This document shows positions 1-5,012 of a stretch of DNA of 5,012 bases, piece after piece. Source of the stretch: Desulfobulbus sp. (GTDB lineage: Bacteria; Desulfobacterota; Desulfobulbia; Desulfobulbales; Desulfobulbaceae). Where the stretch lies: NCBI GenBank assembly GCA_030600525.1, contig JAUVLX010000279.1, positions 1 to 5,012 on the forward strand, in the 5' to 3' direction. The position numbers were made by a program, and so were the translations under genes. The notes beneath the pieces were generated by a model. The model did no database searches and was not told the DNA's origin. It saw nothing but the letters and a program-made list of their open reading frames with translations. The first letter of the stretch is position 1. Every line of letters begins with the position of its first letter.

Positions 1-1
1 T

Positions 2-502
2 ACAGCAGGTATCACCTATGAGCACCGGCTTATCGATGACATGGTTGCGGCCGCCCTCAAATGGGAAGGAGGGTTTATCTGGGCCTGTAAGAATTACGAT
101 GGTGACGTCCAGTCAGATACTGTTGCCCAGGGATTTGGCTCTCTTGGCCTCATGACCTCGGTCTTGATGACAGAAGATGGCAAAACCGTTGAAGCAGAAG
201 CAGCCCATGGCACCGTCACCCGCCACTATCGGGAACACCAGAAAGGCAACAAAACTTCAACCAACCCTATTGCGTCCATCTTTGCATGGACCCGCGGCCT
301 GGCCTACCGTGGTAAATATGATGAAACCCCAGAGGTAATCAGCTTTGCCGAAACCCTTGAACGGGTATGTATCGACACGGTTGAATCCGGCTCCATGACC
401 AAAGACCTTGCATTACTGGTTGGTAGCGATCAGCCGTTTCTCACCACCGAGGAATTCCTGGCCAAACTCGACCAAAACCTGCAGGCCGCACTGCAAAAAT
501 AA
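2..502 (+). CDS. icd: NADP-dependent isocitrate dehydrogenase, C-terminal part (5' end outside window)
   Basis: This is the last 166 residues of a cytosolic, homodimeric isocitrate dehydrogenase, which converts isocitrate and NADP+ to 2-oxoglutarate, CO2 and NADPH in the TCA cycle. The frame is open from base 2 and ends at TAA 500-502. The sequence follows the eukaryotic IDH1/IDH2 type closely, not the E. coli Icd type. Visible landmarks are YEHRLIDDMVA (fragment residues 6-16), whose first Asp matches human IDH1 Asp252, and NYDGDVQSD (31-39), which holds the metal-binding Asp pair equivalent to Asp275 and Asp279. EAAHGTVTRHYR (66-77) contains the Arg-His pair that contacts the 2'-phosphate of NADP, and TSTNPIASIFAWTRGL follows. 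No key residue is missing in the visible part. The Met at 41-43 is an internal residue of IDDMVA, not a start. A stem-loop follows 47 bases after the stop. Family identity is near certain; substrate and cofactor use rest on homology. Confidence 0.97.
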   Translation, partial: TAGITYEHRLIDDMVAAALKWEGGFIWACKNYDGDVQSDTVAQGFGSLGLMTSVLMTEDGKTVEAEAAHGTVTRHYREHQKGNKTSTNPIASIFAWTRGLAYRGKYDETPEVISFAETLERVCIDTVESGSMTKDLALLVGSDQPFLTTEEFLAKLDQNLQAALQK

Positions 503-549
503 TATATCTAAGACATTCTGTTTCAACACATCCATAAAAACAAGAACCC

Positions 550-589
550 AACACATCGTCGTCTCATCTTTTTGATTCGACGATGTGTT
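550..589 (+). terminator. Stem-loop after icd, probable terminator or mRNA 3'-end hairpin
   Basis: A perfect 12-bp inverted repeat pairs AACACATCGTCG (550-561) with CGACGATGTGTT (578-589) across a 16-base loop. Within the loop, ATC (566-568) can also pair with GAT (574-576) around TTTTT. It begins 47 bases after the icd stop. No run of T follows on the + strand, so it is not a textbook intrinsic terminator. It could stop transcription weakly, protect the mRNA 3' end, or be a protein-binding palindrome. Confidence 0.55.
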
Positions 590-697
590 CCTGTTGCCCC
601 CAAGCCACTCTCACCGCCCTAACCTGATCCATGGGTTGGCTTATACCTTCAATGCTCCCATTACAATAACAAGCAAAGCACTCCAAAATTGGTGCTT

Positions 698-765
698 ATG
701 AACCATTATTGGCGGTTCATATGAACCACTTTTGCATTCAGTGTACCATCACCAGGAACGAACCA
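698..765. promoter_or_regulatory. Cluster of GAACC half-sites with a perfect 14-bp palindrome
   Basis: GAACCA occurs at 700-705, 723-728 and 760-765, and its complement GGTTC at 714-718. ATGAACC (698-704) pairs with GGTTCAT (714-720) across 9 bases. GGTTCAT (714-720) is also directly followed by ATGAACC (721-727), making the perfect palindrome GGTTCATATGAACC. The middle arm is thus shared by two alternative inverted repeats, as expected for cooperative binding sites of a dimeric regulator, or for a switchable RNA hairpin if the region is transcribed. It lies about 90 bp upstream of the sigma-54-like element at 819-834, a usual distance for enhancer sites. No regulator is identified in the window. 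Confidence 0.4.
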
Positions 766-818
766 TTCCAACGTACTGAGATTATACCATTTCCCCTCAA
801 GCAGGTTTCTAAATCAAG

Positions 819-834
819 TGGCATAGTTACTGCT
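819..834 (+). promoter_or_regulatory. Possible sigma-54 (RpoN) promoter upstream of the 685-residue gene
   Basis: TGGCATAGTTACTGCT keeps the invariant GG at 820-821 and GC at 832-833 with exactly 10 bases between them, as in the -24/-12 consensus TGGCACG-N4-TTGCW. TGGCA and TGCT match; the C, G and first T of the consensus are replaced by T, A and C. Transcription would start near 845 and leave a leader of about 200 bases. A 540-bp region will yield partial matches by chance, so this remains a candidate. No convincing sigma-70 promoter was found for this gene. Confidence 0.3.
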
Positions 835-987
835 TATCTCCTTTACAACCTACGAAAAGCACTGCTTCAAACCTCAAAGAGGTAATAACTCTAAAAAAGC
901 TATACAGCCGAAAAAATGCATCACATATATATGTTGCTCTCCAATTGCCATTACTCAAGATTCCGTTATCTGCCTATCTCAACTGCC

Positions 988-1007
988 ATTGCAATATTCT
1001 TTGCAAT
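988..1007. promoter_or_regulatory. Inverted repeat ATTGCAA-N6-TTGCAAT upstream of the 685-residue gene
   Basis: ATTGCAA (988-994) and TTGCAAT (1001-1007) are perfect 7-base complementary arms separated by TATTCT, ending about 20 bases before the ribosome binding site. It could be an operator for a dimeric repressor or a small leader hairpin. The TTGCAA element might serve as a -35 box, but no good -10 follows at the proper distance. Confidence 0.3.
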
Positions 1008-1028
1008 AATCAATACGCACTTCAAAAT

Positions 1029-1037
1029 GAGGGAGGG
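1029..1037 (+). promoter_or_regulatory. Ribosome binding site for the 685-residue gene
   Basis: The purine run GAGGGAGGG lies just before ATG 1043 (the next bases are AAACC) and gives a strong Shine-Dalgarno match at a suitable distance. It fixes the start at 1043. A similar GGGGGAGGGAA run precedes the small gene starting at 3528 on the other strand. Confidence 0.75.
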
Positions 1038-1042
1038 AAACC

Positions 1043-3100
1043 ATGCCGAGAAAACGTATTGTAAACAAGCAGCAAGACCCTAACCAATTGATTATCACCA
1101 AAAAACGTGCCCAGTACTTAGCAGAGCTGGCCAAGGTTGACCAAAAAGAAATTGCAGGGAAAAAAATAGGTGAAGTAAACGAGCTTCTCAAGTGGAGAAT
1201 AGACCCAGAACTCCTCCTCTTTAGAAGAGTCTGTGGCAGGGTGGTAAAGCAGGATGCCAATGGTGATTATTGTCCTGTCCCCGGAGCGACAGTCCATGTG
1301 GAAGATACAGATTGTTCATTTCTCGGTTTTTTCCCTACAAAACCACCCTTTTTCTGGCTCTATCCTTTTAAGTGTAGACGAGAAAAAATTGCCACGGTAA
1401 CAACAGATGCATGCGGCTATTTTTGTGTCTATTTACCCTATTGGGATATTGACCGGTTACTCAAACTCCGTCGGACCCGTCTCTGCCTCATAGATCTCTA
1501 CCGCCCCAGGCTAAAAGATATTATAGAACTCCTGCCCGACCCACCTGTTATTAAAAAACCAAGACCTGAGCCGGACCCGTTCCCTATAAAACGTTGCTGC
1601 GTAGAAACTGTTGAGCAAGTACGTATCAACTTCGGCGAAGATATAGCAGAGCGTTTAAGTATACTGACCGAAATGCCAGAGTTAGGCGCCAATACAGCCG
1701 ACCTGACCAAGCTGTTTGATACACCTTTACCGCCATCACCACCTCCCATGCATTCATTTATGCAGCAACATGACGAATCAGATTTCAGTGCTGTTGCAGA
1801 GATGACCGGCATGGACGAAAAACTAGTCAACAAAATTAATTTTTCCCGTGCTAAAGGCCCATTTGTTCGCTGCAAAGATGTATGGGTTGCAGAATGGACC
1901 CCCATTCTGGATGTTCCAGACATTACTTTTAAAGTTACCCAGGATGTAGATGCAGATGGAAACGAAGAAACTATTTACAGCGAAGGTTTTTTTGATGTCC
2001 GCTGGGATGCCCCCTCACCTCTCAATGTAACCCTTGTTGCCAATGCCAGTGCGCTGTGTGTGCCTATCTGTGAGCCCATCCCAGATATTCCATGTACCAA
2101 TATTTCCGTTATCAACACCGTAGGGTACATGCCCCTCTTAAACAGTCATCATAATGATACGACCGGTTATGGAAAAAGGGTAAACCGGCCAGTCGCAGCA
2201 CTTGGAAACTATCCACCGCCCCCATCAACCGGTGCAGGTGCCAATAACAGTGTTGCTCCTTATGCGTACTCACTGAATCTTCATGGCTGTCACCGTATAA
2301 AAAAGGCTACCCATTACCGTTTGACATATATTCTTAATGGTGTTGGCAGTCCGATTCCGTTTACCGGCCTTACGTGGTGGACACCAAAATCAGCGGTTGC
2401 TCCTGGACCGCCGATCCATGTTGTTCCTGACCCTGACGGCTGGTACCCGATTCTTGATGCAGATCTTGTAGAACACCCAAGCTGGCTTCTCCACTGGAAC
2501 ACAAGAAGATTTCCAAACGGTAGGTATGAAGTTCGCCTGGAGACAAGACGTATAAGCGCTGGAGGTATCTCCGAAATCAGAACCAGTGAGCCGAGAATGT
2601 TCACTGTAGATAACAGTAAACCAGAGCCTGGTTTTCTTGAAATCAGGTGGCGCTATGAAGATGTCAGCGGCCCTTGGACTAACGCCAACTCAACAATACT
2701 GCCAGCTGTTTGCCCGGTTATAGAACGTAATCTTACCAGAGGGCCTGTCCGGGTACGGATCAGTTGGCGGGCAACTGCAACCCACCTCCGGGATGCGCAC
2801 ATTACATTTTCTGGTTGCGGTGCAGGTAACCCGCTTCTGGTACAACCGACACCAGCGGCGCCAGATATCGAGGAGTACAGGCACTGGCATATCAACCAGT
2901 TCGACAACACCGTACTGCAAGTCAATGAGTATCAGGTTCCACCGACACTGGCTCCAGGCTGTTACAGTCTCAGGATATTTGCAGCCAGCAGAGCCTTTAA
3001 TCCAAGCGGATTCGACCACGGCCCGTCAGCAAACTGGTTTATCAACCAAACCCTGCTGTGGAGAAGGAGCCACAGGGCTATCTCCATCGTTAATCTGTAA
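1043..3100 (+). CDS. Uncharacterised 685-residue cysteine-rich protein with a carboxypeptidase-regulatory-like beta-sandwich domain
   Basis: The function is not recognised. The frame is intact from ATG 1043, with a strong ribosome binding site, to TAA 3098-3100. There is no signal peptide or membrane segment: the N-terminus is Lys/Arg-rich and polar, so the protein is cytosolic unless exported by a non-Sec route. Residues 60-131 (FRRVCGRVV, CPVPGATVHVEDTDC, then TVTTDACGYFCVYLP) resemble the carboxypeptidase-regulatory/transthyretin-like beta-sandwich, here with six Cys (64, 77, 91, 111, 124, 128). Pro-rich linkers lie at 165-182 and 228-235. Residues 275-322 contain a Ca-loop-like DVDADGNEE (301-309). 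The C-terminal half looks like two more beta-sandwiches, around 405-535 (LHGC; GRYEVRL; FTVDNSKPEP) and 560-685 (FSGC; GCYSLRI). There are 17 Cys in all, unusual for a cytosolic protein. From memory, similar large proteins of unknown role occur in scattered bacteria, but no function can be assigned. It stands alone, without a close co-directional partner, and ends at a strong terminator. Confidence 0.9.
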   Translation: MPRKRIVNKQQDPNQLIITKKRAQYLAELAKVDQKEIAGKKIGEVNELLKWRIDPELLLFRRVCGRVVKQDANGDYCPVPGATVHVEDTDCSFLGFFPTKPPFFWLYPFKCRREKIATVTTDACGYFCVYLPYWDIDRLLKLRRTRLCLIDLYRPRLKDIIELLPDPPVIKKPRPEPDPFPIKRCCVETVEQVRINFGEDIAERLSILTEMPELGANTADLTKLFDTPLPPSPPPMHSFMQQHDESDFSAVAEMTGMDEKLVNKINFSRAKGPFVRCKDVWVAEWTPILDVPDITFKVTQDVDADGNEETIYSEGFFDVRWDAPSPLNVTLVANASALCVPICEPIPDIPCTNISVINTVGYMPLLNSHHNDTTGYGKRVNRPVAALGNYPPPPSTGAGANNSVAPYAYSLNLHGCHRIKKATHYRLTYILNGVGSPIPFTGLTWWTPKSAVAPGPPIHVVPDPDGWYPILDADLVEHPSWLLHWNTRRFPNGRYEVRLETRRISAGGISEIRTSEPRMFTVDNSKPEPGFLEIRWRYEDVSGPWTNANSTILPAVCPVIERNLTRGPVRVRISWRATATHLRDAHITFSGCGAGNPLLVQPTPAAPDIEEYRHWHINQFDNTVLQVNEYQVPPTLAPGCYSLRIFAASRAFNPSGFDHGPSANWFINQTLLWRRSHRAISIVNL

Positions 3101-3104
3101 CAAA

Positions 3105-3144
3105 AAACGGTGCCTTGAAAAAAGTGTTTTTCAAGGCACCGTTT
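3105..3144. terminator. Bidirectional intrinsic terminator between convergent genes
   Basis: A perfect 18-bp stem (arms 3105-3122 and 3127-3144, core ACGGTGCCTTGAAAAA) closes on a 4-base loop, AGTG. It starts 4 bases after the stop at 3100 and lies 27 bases beyond the stop of the convergent gene at 3172. On the - strand the GC-rich stem base runs into a T6 tract (complement of A 3102-3107). On the + strand the tract is only TTT. It therefore fits both genes and is stronger for the - strand gene. Confidence 0.88.
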
Positions 3145-3171
3145 ATCAGCAATACACAATGACCGAGTTGG

Positions 3172-3528
3172 TCATGAAGAAGATTTTTCTTTTGTTTTCG
3201 TGCTTGAGCTAGATTTTTTTTGAGTGGAGGATTTACTTTTATCGGTACTCTTATTGTCGTCAGTTGTCTTTTGGGTACTCGAGCTTTTCTTCGTGGTATC
3301 AGTAGCTGCAGAAGTTTTTTTACCTTTGCCTGACTTGGTCCGGCAATAGGCATCTACGCTTTTTCCGGCTTTGGTTTTATAGCTTTTAACCCAGCTGCAA
3401 TCACTGTTCGATTCGCATTTTGACTTGGACAATCCCTTGCAGGTTGCCGCAGACAACGATGAGCAAAAAACCAGAGAAATACTCATGGTCAGGATCATCA
3501 CGATAATTGGAGAACACGCTTTCTTCAT
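3172..3528 (-). CDS. Small secreted protein: four-cysteine module plus Lys/Ser/Thr-rich tail, unknown function
   Basis: The product is 118 residues. The start at 3528 (MKKACSP...) is preferred over upstream Met codons in the same frame because it begins a classical signal peptide (KK, then hydrophobic 7-22, then SSLSAA) directly after a GGGGGAGGG ribosome binding site. Cleavage is likely after Ala27 or Ala28, giving an exported protein of about 90 residues. The mature part has a compact module, TCKGLSKSKC...DCSWVKSY...YC, with Cys at 30, 38, 44 and 62 that could form two disulfides. The C-x7-C-x5-CSW spacing recalls PSI/EGF-like small domains and similar short motifs in other bacterial hypothetical proteins, but the role is unknown. 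Residues 66-118 are almost wholly Lys, Ser, Thr, Asp and Gln, with SSTQK at 83-87 and 100-104. This tail is probably disordered, basic, and might bind cell wall, nucleic acid or other polyanions. It has its own promoter and terminator. Confidence 0.8.
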   Translation of the reverse strand: MKKACSPIIVMILTMSISLVFCSSLSAATCKGLSKSKCESNSDCSWVKSYKTKAGKSVDAYCRTKSGKGKKTSAATDTTKKSSSTQKTTDDNKSTDKSKSSTQKKSSSSTKTKEKSSS

Positions 3529-3529
3529 T

Positions 3530-3540
3530 TCCCTCCCCCT
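3530..3540 (-). promoter_or_regulatory. Ribosome binding site deciding the start at 3528
   Basis: Reading on the - strand, AAAGGGGGAGGGAA directly precedes the ATG at 3528. The purine-rich run makes this the natural start. The frame stays open for 71 more codons upstream to 3741, but that extension would run through the promoter at 3604-3632 and the terminator at 3721-3760, so it is not coding. Confidence 0.7.
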
Positions 3541-3603
3541 TTGGTAGTAAATAGAATTTTGGTGAAATAAGAATTTCAGCAAACCATTGGATACGACAAT
3601 ATA

Positions 3604-3632
3604 AGTATACAGGACATTTTTCCTGGTTACAA
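3604..3632 (-). promoter_or_regulatory. Sigma-70-type promoter of the small secreted protein gene
   Basis: On the - strand TTGTAA (complement of 3627-3632) is followed after exactly 17 bases by TATACT (complement of 3604-3609), close to the TTGACA/TATAAT consensus with optimal spacing. Transcription would start near 3597, giving a leader of about 70 bases before ATG 3528. The spacer carries an inverted repeat, CAGGA (3610-3614) with TCCTG (3621-3625), that could be an operator. Confidence 0.65.
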
Positions 3633-3720
3633 CGCTCCACACCAACAACAACCTTCGCCCTCCTTCAGTTACAAGGCACACAGGATCGCCCCACTTCCCC
3701 AAAAAGACTGGAGGACAAAG

Positions 3721-3760
3721 AAAAAAGGCGAAGTCAACCATTGCTGACTCCGCCTTTTTT
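3721..3760. terminator. Bidirectional intrinsic terminator downstream of the porin locus
   Basis: The arms 3721-3736 (AAAAAAGGCGAAGTCA) and 3745-3760 (TGACTCCGCCTTTTTT) pair over 16 positions with one A-C mismatch and an 8-base loop, ACCATTGC. Each strand has a T tract of at least six after the GC-rich stem. It lies 23 bases beyond the porin stop at 3784 and separates the porin from the small gene's promoter, so the two - strand genes are not one operon. Confidence 0.88.
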
Positions 3761-3783
3761 TAGATGTATAAAATCTTACGCTT

Positions 3784-4131
3784 TTACAATTTCCAGGACA
3801 ATCCTATGGTCACAAGATGAGCAGCGGCATCGTCAAAGGTACCGTTAATGGTATCCTGGGTAACGGTGCGGCTCTCTTTTTTATCATAGAGATAGGCGAT
3901 CCCCAATTCAATATCTTCGGTCGCTTTATAACGCAGCCCTATGGAATAAAGTTGTGCATCTGAGTCGGGCAACTCAAAGCCCAAAGTCTCGTCTGGGGCG
4001 GGATTTTCGTCCAGTGCAAAACCTGCCATTAGCACAAAATCATTTTTAAAATCGTACTCTACGCCGATACGGAAAGTGTCGGTATCTGACCAGTTTCTTG
4101 CCACGGGCTGGTCAAACACTGCTGTGAGCAC
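3784..4131 (-). CDS. C-terminal part of the FadL/OmpP1-like porin (115 residues after the TAG)
   Basis: This is the remainder of the same frame and carries the last barrel strands: DTFRIGVEYDF, FVLMAGFALDE, AQLYSIGLRYKATEDIELGIAYLYD, and the terminal AHLVTIGLSWKL. AVFDQPVARNWSDTDTFRIG is typical of the C-terminal third of FadL-family proteins. The nominal start is a GTG at 4131 with no convincing ribosome binding site and no signal peptide, so it is very unlikely to be an independent gene. The frame in fact continues from the TAG at 4153. The final residue is Leu with Trp two positions before it, rather than the usual terminal Phe or Trp of outer membrane barrels. The stop is TAA 3786-3784. 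Confidence 0.7.
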   Translation of the reverse strand: MLTAVFDQPVARNWSDTDTFRIGVEYDFKNDFVLMAGFALDENPAPDETLGFELPDSDAQLYSIGLRYKATEDIELGIAYLYDKKESRTVTQDTINGTFDDAAAHLVTIGLSWKL

Positions 4132-4152
4132 TGGATTACCCAGAGAAACCGA

Positions 4153-4155
4153 CTA
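4153..4155 (-). other. In-frame amber codon interrupting the porin
   Basis: On the - strand the codons read TTC GAT TAG TCG GTT TCT CTG. The stop sits between two segments that both belong to one FadL-type protein. TAG is one substitution from Tyr, Gln, Lys, Glu, Leu, Trp and Ser codons. From memory, family members often carry an aromatic residue such as Tyr after the conserved Phe-Asp, so TAT or TAC to TAG is a reasonable guess but is not shown by the sequence. Confidence 0.85.
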
Positions 4156-5010
4156 ATCGAACTCAAGTGTTTCATACTCTGACCAGTAGGTTCTATCATA
4201 CTCCAGCTCAACGGTCAGCTGATCAAAAAACGTATAGGAAGCTGCAATGGCAAAAACGGCGGGAACAGAAATAGCGACATCAACATCACCATTGTACGTG
4301 CCGGGACCAAAAGAGGTGGCCAGTCTTGCCGTACCAGTTACATCAAGATCAATCTTGGAGCGATAGGTAACCGAAAGATTCAGATCCTCAATCGGGCGTG
4401 CTGTCAGAGCAAGGTTATAACCAGCTTCCCAGGCATCACCGTCCATATCGCGGCTTATGCTAGTGCCTGTGGAGGTCATGCCCGCACTCTTTACCTTGCC
4501 ATCGCCGTAGATTCCCCGAATGCCGACACCAACGGAAAACTGATCACAAAATCGGTAGGACAAGGTGGGATTTGCCTCAAAAACCTTGAAGGTAAATTCT
4601 TCAGCAAAGGTTCTGGGAAACGGATCGTGCCACTGCTTGGACAAACCTGCTGGTGCGGTGAAAGAGAAACCTACTCTAAAATCGCCATAGTAGGGAGACA
4701 CAGCAAAAAAGGTCGGTAGAAAAAAATTTTCTTTTTCCGATTCGCCGTTGTACGATGGTGTTCTATTGTCAGTGTATGAAATTGAGGCAAGATGTATCCA
4801 GGTAGCATCTACCTCCAGATATCCCCGGTCATCGAGCCATGACATATTTGCCGGATTAAAATACGTTGCATCAGCCCCGGGTGTATATGCCACATAGGCT
4901 CCCGCCCGTGCCGTGGAGTTGACCGACTGCTCTGGCACCCTCCATCCCGATCCATATGCTGAACCAGCTCCGATAAATAAAGCTGCTGCCACCACCGCTG
5001 TTTTCTTCAT
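4153..5010 (-). CDS. N-terminal part of the FadL/OmpP1-like porin (285 residues, ends at the TAG)
   Basis: The start is ATG 5010, beginning MKKTAVVAAALFIGAGSAYG, a classical signal peptide with likely cleavage after Gly20 (AYG|SGW). The ribosome binding site lies beyond the window edge. The mature N-terminus SGWRVPEQSVNSTARAGAY (21-39) and the NPANM motif (52-56) are the family's hatch-domain signature. From about residue 63 on, alternating hydrophobic/polar strands follow (e.g. YLEVDATWIHLASISYT, FRVGFSFTAPAG, LTVELEYDRTYWSEY), as expected for barrel strands. On its own this product would lack the last few strands and could not close a barrel, so it would probably be degraded in the periplasm unless the TAG is read through. 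Confidence 0.85.
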   Translation of the reverse strand: MKKTAVVAAALFIGAGSAYGSGWRVPEQSVNSTARAGAYVAYTPGADATYFNPANMSWLDDRGYLEVDATWIHLASISYTDNRTPSYNGESEKENFFLPTFFAVSPYYGDFRVGFSFTAPAGLSKQWHDPFPRTFAEEFTFKVFEANPTLSYRFCDQFSVGVGIRGIYGDGKVKSAGMTSTGTSISRDMDGDAWEAGYNLALTARPIEDLNLSVTYRSKIDLDVTGTARLATSFGPGTYNGDVDVAISVPAVFAIAASYTFFDQLTVELEYDRTYWSEYETLEFD

Positions 5011-5012
5011 CT

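Larger units (their letters stand above)
503..1042. other. 540-bp gene-free region between icd and the 685-residue gene
   Basis: No convincing coding frame, tRNA or other RNA gene is visible on either strand here. The stretch is more AT-rich than the flanking genes. Besides the stem-loop at 550-589 it holds several symmetric elements: GAACC half-sites at 698-765, a perfect 12-bp palindrome ACATATATATGT at 923-934, and an ATTGCAA/TTGCAAT inverted repeat at 988-1007. A sigma-54-like element lies at 819-834. The size and the number of symmetric sites suggest that the downstream gene is regulated rather than constitutive, but this is inference only. Confidence 0.6.
3784..5010 (-). pseudogene. FadL/OmpP1/TodX-family outer membrane porin, interrupted by an in-frame TAG
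   Basis: Read through one TAG codon at 4155-4153, the locus encodes 408 positions, the usual length for FadL-family porins (roughly 400-450). These are 14-stranded outer membrane beta-barrels with an N-terminal hatch, which carry long-chain fatty acids, alkanes or aromatics across the outer membrane. Both parts are in the same frame and join without gap or overlap: ...YETLEFD, stop, SVSLGNPVLTAVFDQP... Only a base substitution is needed to explain the break; there is no frameshift. The amber codon is codon 286, in the likely extracellular loop after a long barrel strand. Reading options are a recent nonsense mutation, a sequencing error, or amber readthrough. The absence of other decay and the intact terminator argue that any loss is recent. 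The gene may be functional if TAG is decoded. The substrate cannot be told from sequence. Confidence 0.75.

Noticed and set aside
871..883. Short hairpin ACCTC-AAA-GAGGT
   Set aside because: The 5-bp stem with a 3-base loop is expected by chance and lacks a T tract.
923..934. Palindrome ACATATATATGT
   Set aside because: It is mostly an alternating AT run, which is self-complementary by nature, so it is weak evidence for a protein site.
989..1017. TTGCAA as the -35 box of a sigma-70 promoter for the large gene
   Set aside because: The -10 position at 16-18 bases spacing reads CAATAC/AATACG, which is far from TATAAT.
1498..1923. Open frame on the - strand opposite the large gene
   Set aside because: No ribosome binding site or recognisable protein features; it is antisense to a well-supported coding frame.
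2793..3212. Open + strand frame overlapping the end of the large gene and running through the terminator
   Set aside because: The low-quality product reads through a perfect terminator hairpin and overlaps two better genes in other frames.
3463..3474. LVFC in the small protein as a lipoprotein lipobox
   Set aside because: Phe directly before Cys does not fit a lipobox, while the following SSLSAA gives a good signal peptidase I site.
3529..3741. Upstream extension of the small - strand gene to a Met at 3741
   Set aside because: It would cover the promoter at 3604-3632 and the terminator at 3721-3760 and would bury the signal peptide; the ribosome binding site and signal peptide both point to the start at 3528.
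4131..4131. GTG at 4131 as the start of a separate downstream gene
   Set aside because: It has no ribosome binding site or signal peptide, and the family homology continues upstream of it to the TAG.

Overview
The window reads as ordinary bacterial chromosome at moderate GC. It holds the 3' end of a eukaryotic-type NADP-dependent isocitrate dehydrogenase, one long gene of unknown function, a small secreted Cys/Lys/Ser protein, and a FadL/OmpP1-type outer membrane porin split by an in-frame amber codon. The porin and the signal peptides mean a Gram-negative (diderm) cell. The homodimeric, eukaryote-like IDH together with a long-chain fatty acid or hydrocarbon porin would suit a Desulfobacterota/Desulfobulbales-type bacterium. 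That assignment is an inference from gene types, not a demonstrated taxonomy.

Layout: positions 2-502 (+) are the last 166 codons of icd, followed by a perfect 12-bp inverted repeat. Positions 503-1042 are a gene-free region of 540 bp. It contains a cluster of GAACC half-sites, including a perfect 14-bp palindrome, a sigma-54-like element about 90 bp downstream of that palindrome, and an ATTGCAA/TTGCAAT inverted repeat shortly before the next ribosome binding site. Positions 1043-3100 (+) encode a 685-residue cysteine-rich protein built from probable beta-sandwich domains, with no signal peptide or membrane segment. A perfect 18-bp stem at 3105-3144 lies between this gene and the convergent small gene at 3172-3528 (-), and appears to serve both. 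The small gene has its own well-formed sigma-70 promoter at 3604-3632. A second bidirectional terminator at 3721-3760 closes the porin locus at 3784-5010 (-), whose start codon lies two bases from the window edge.

The four loci look like separate transcription units: each has its own terminator or a large gap, and no gene pair is tightly coupled. No pathway links them. No mobile element, CRISPR array, tRNA or rRNA was seen. The items most worth a second look are the amber codon inside the otherwise intact porin frame, the unrecognised 685-residue protein with its elaborate upstream region, and the small secreted cysteine protein with a lysine/serine/threonine tail.
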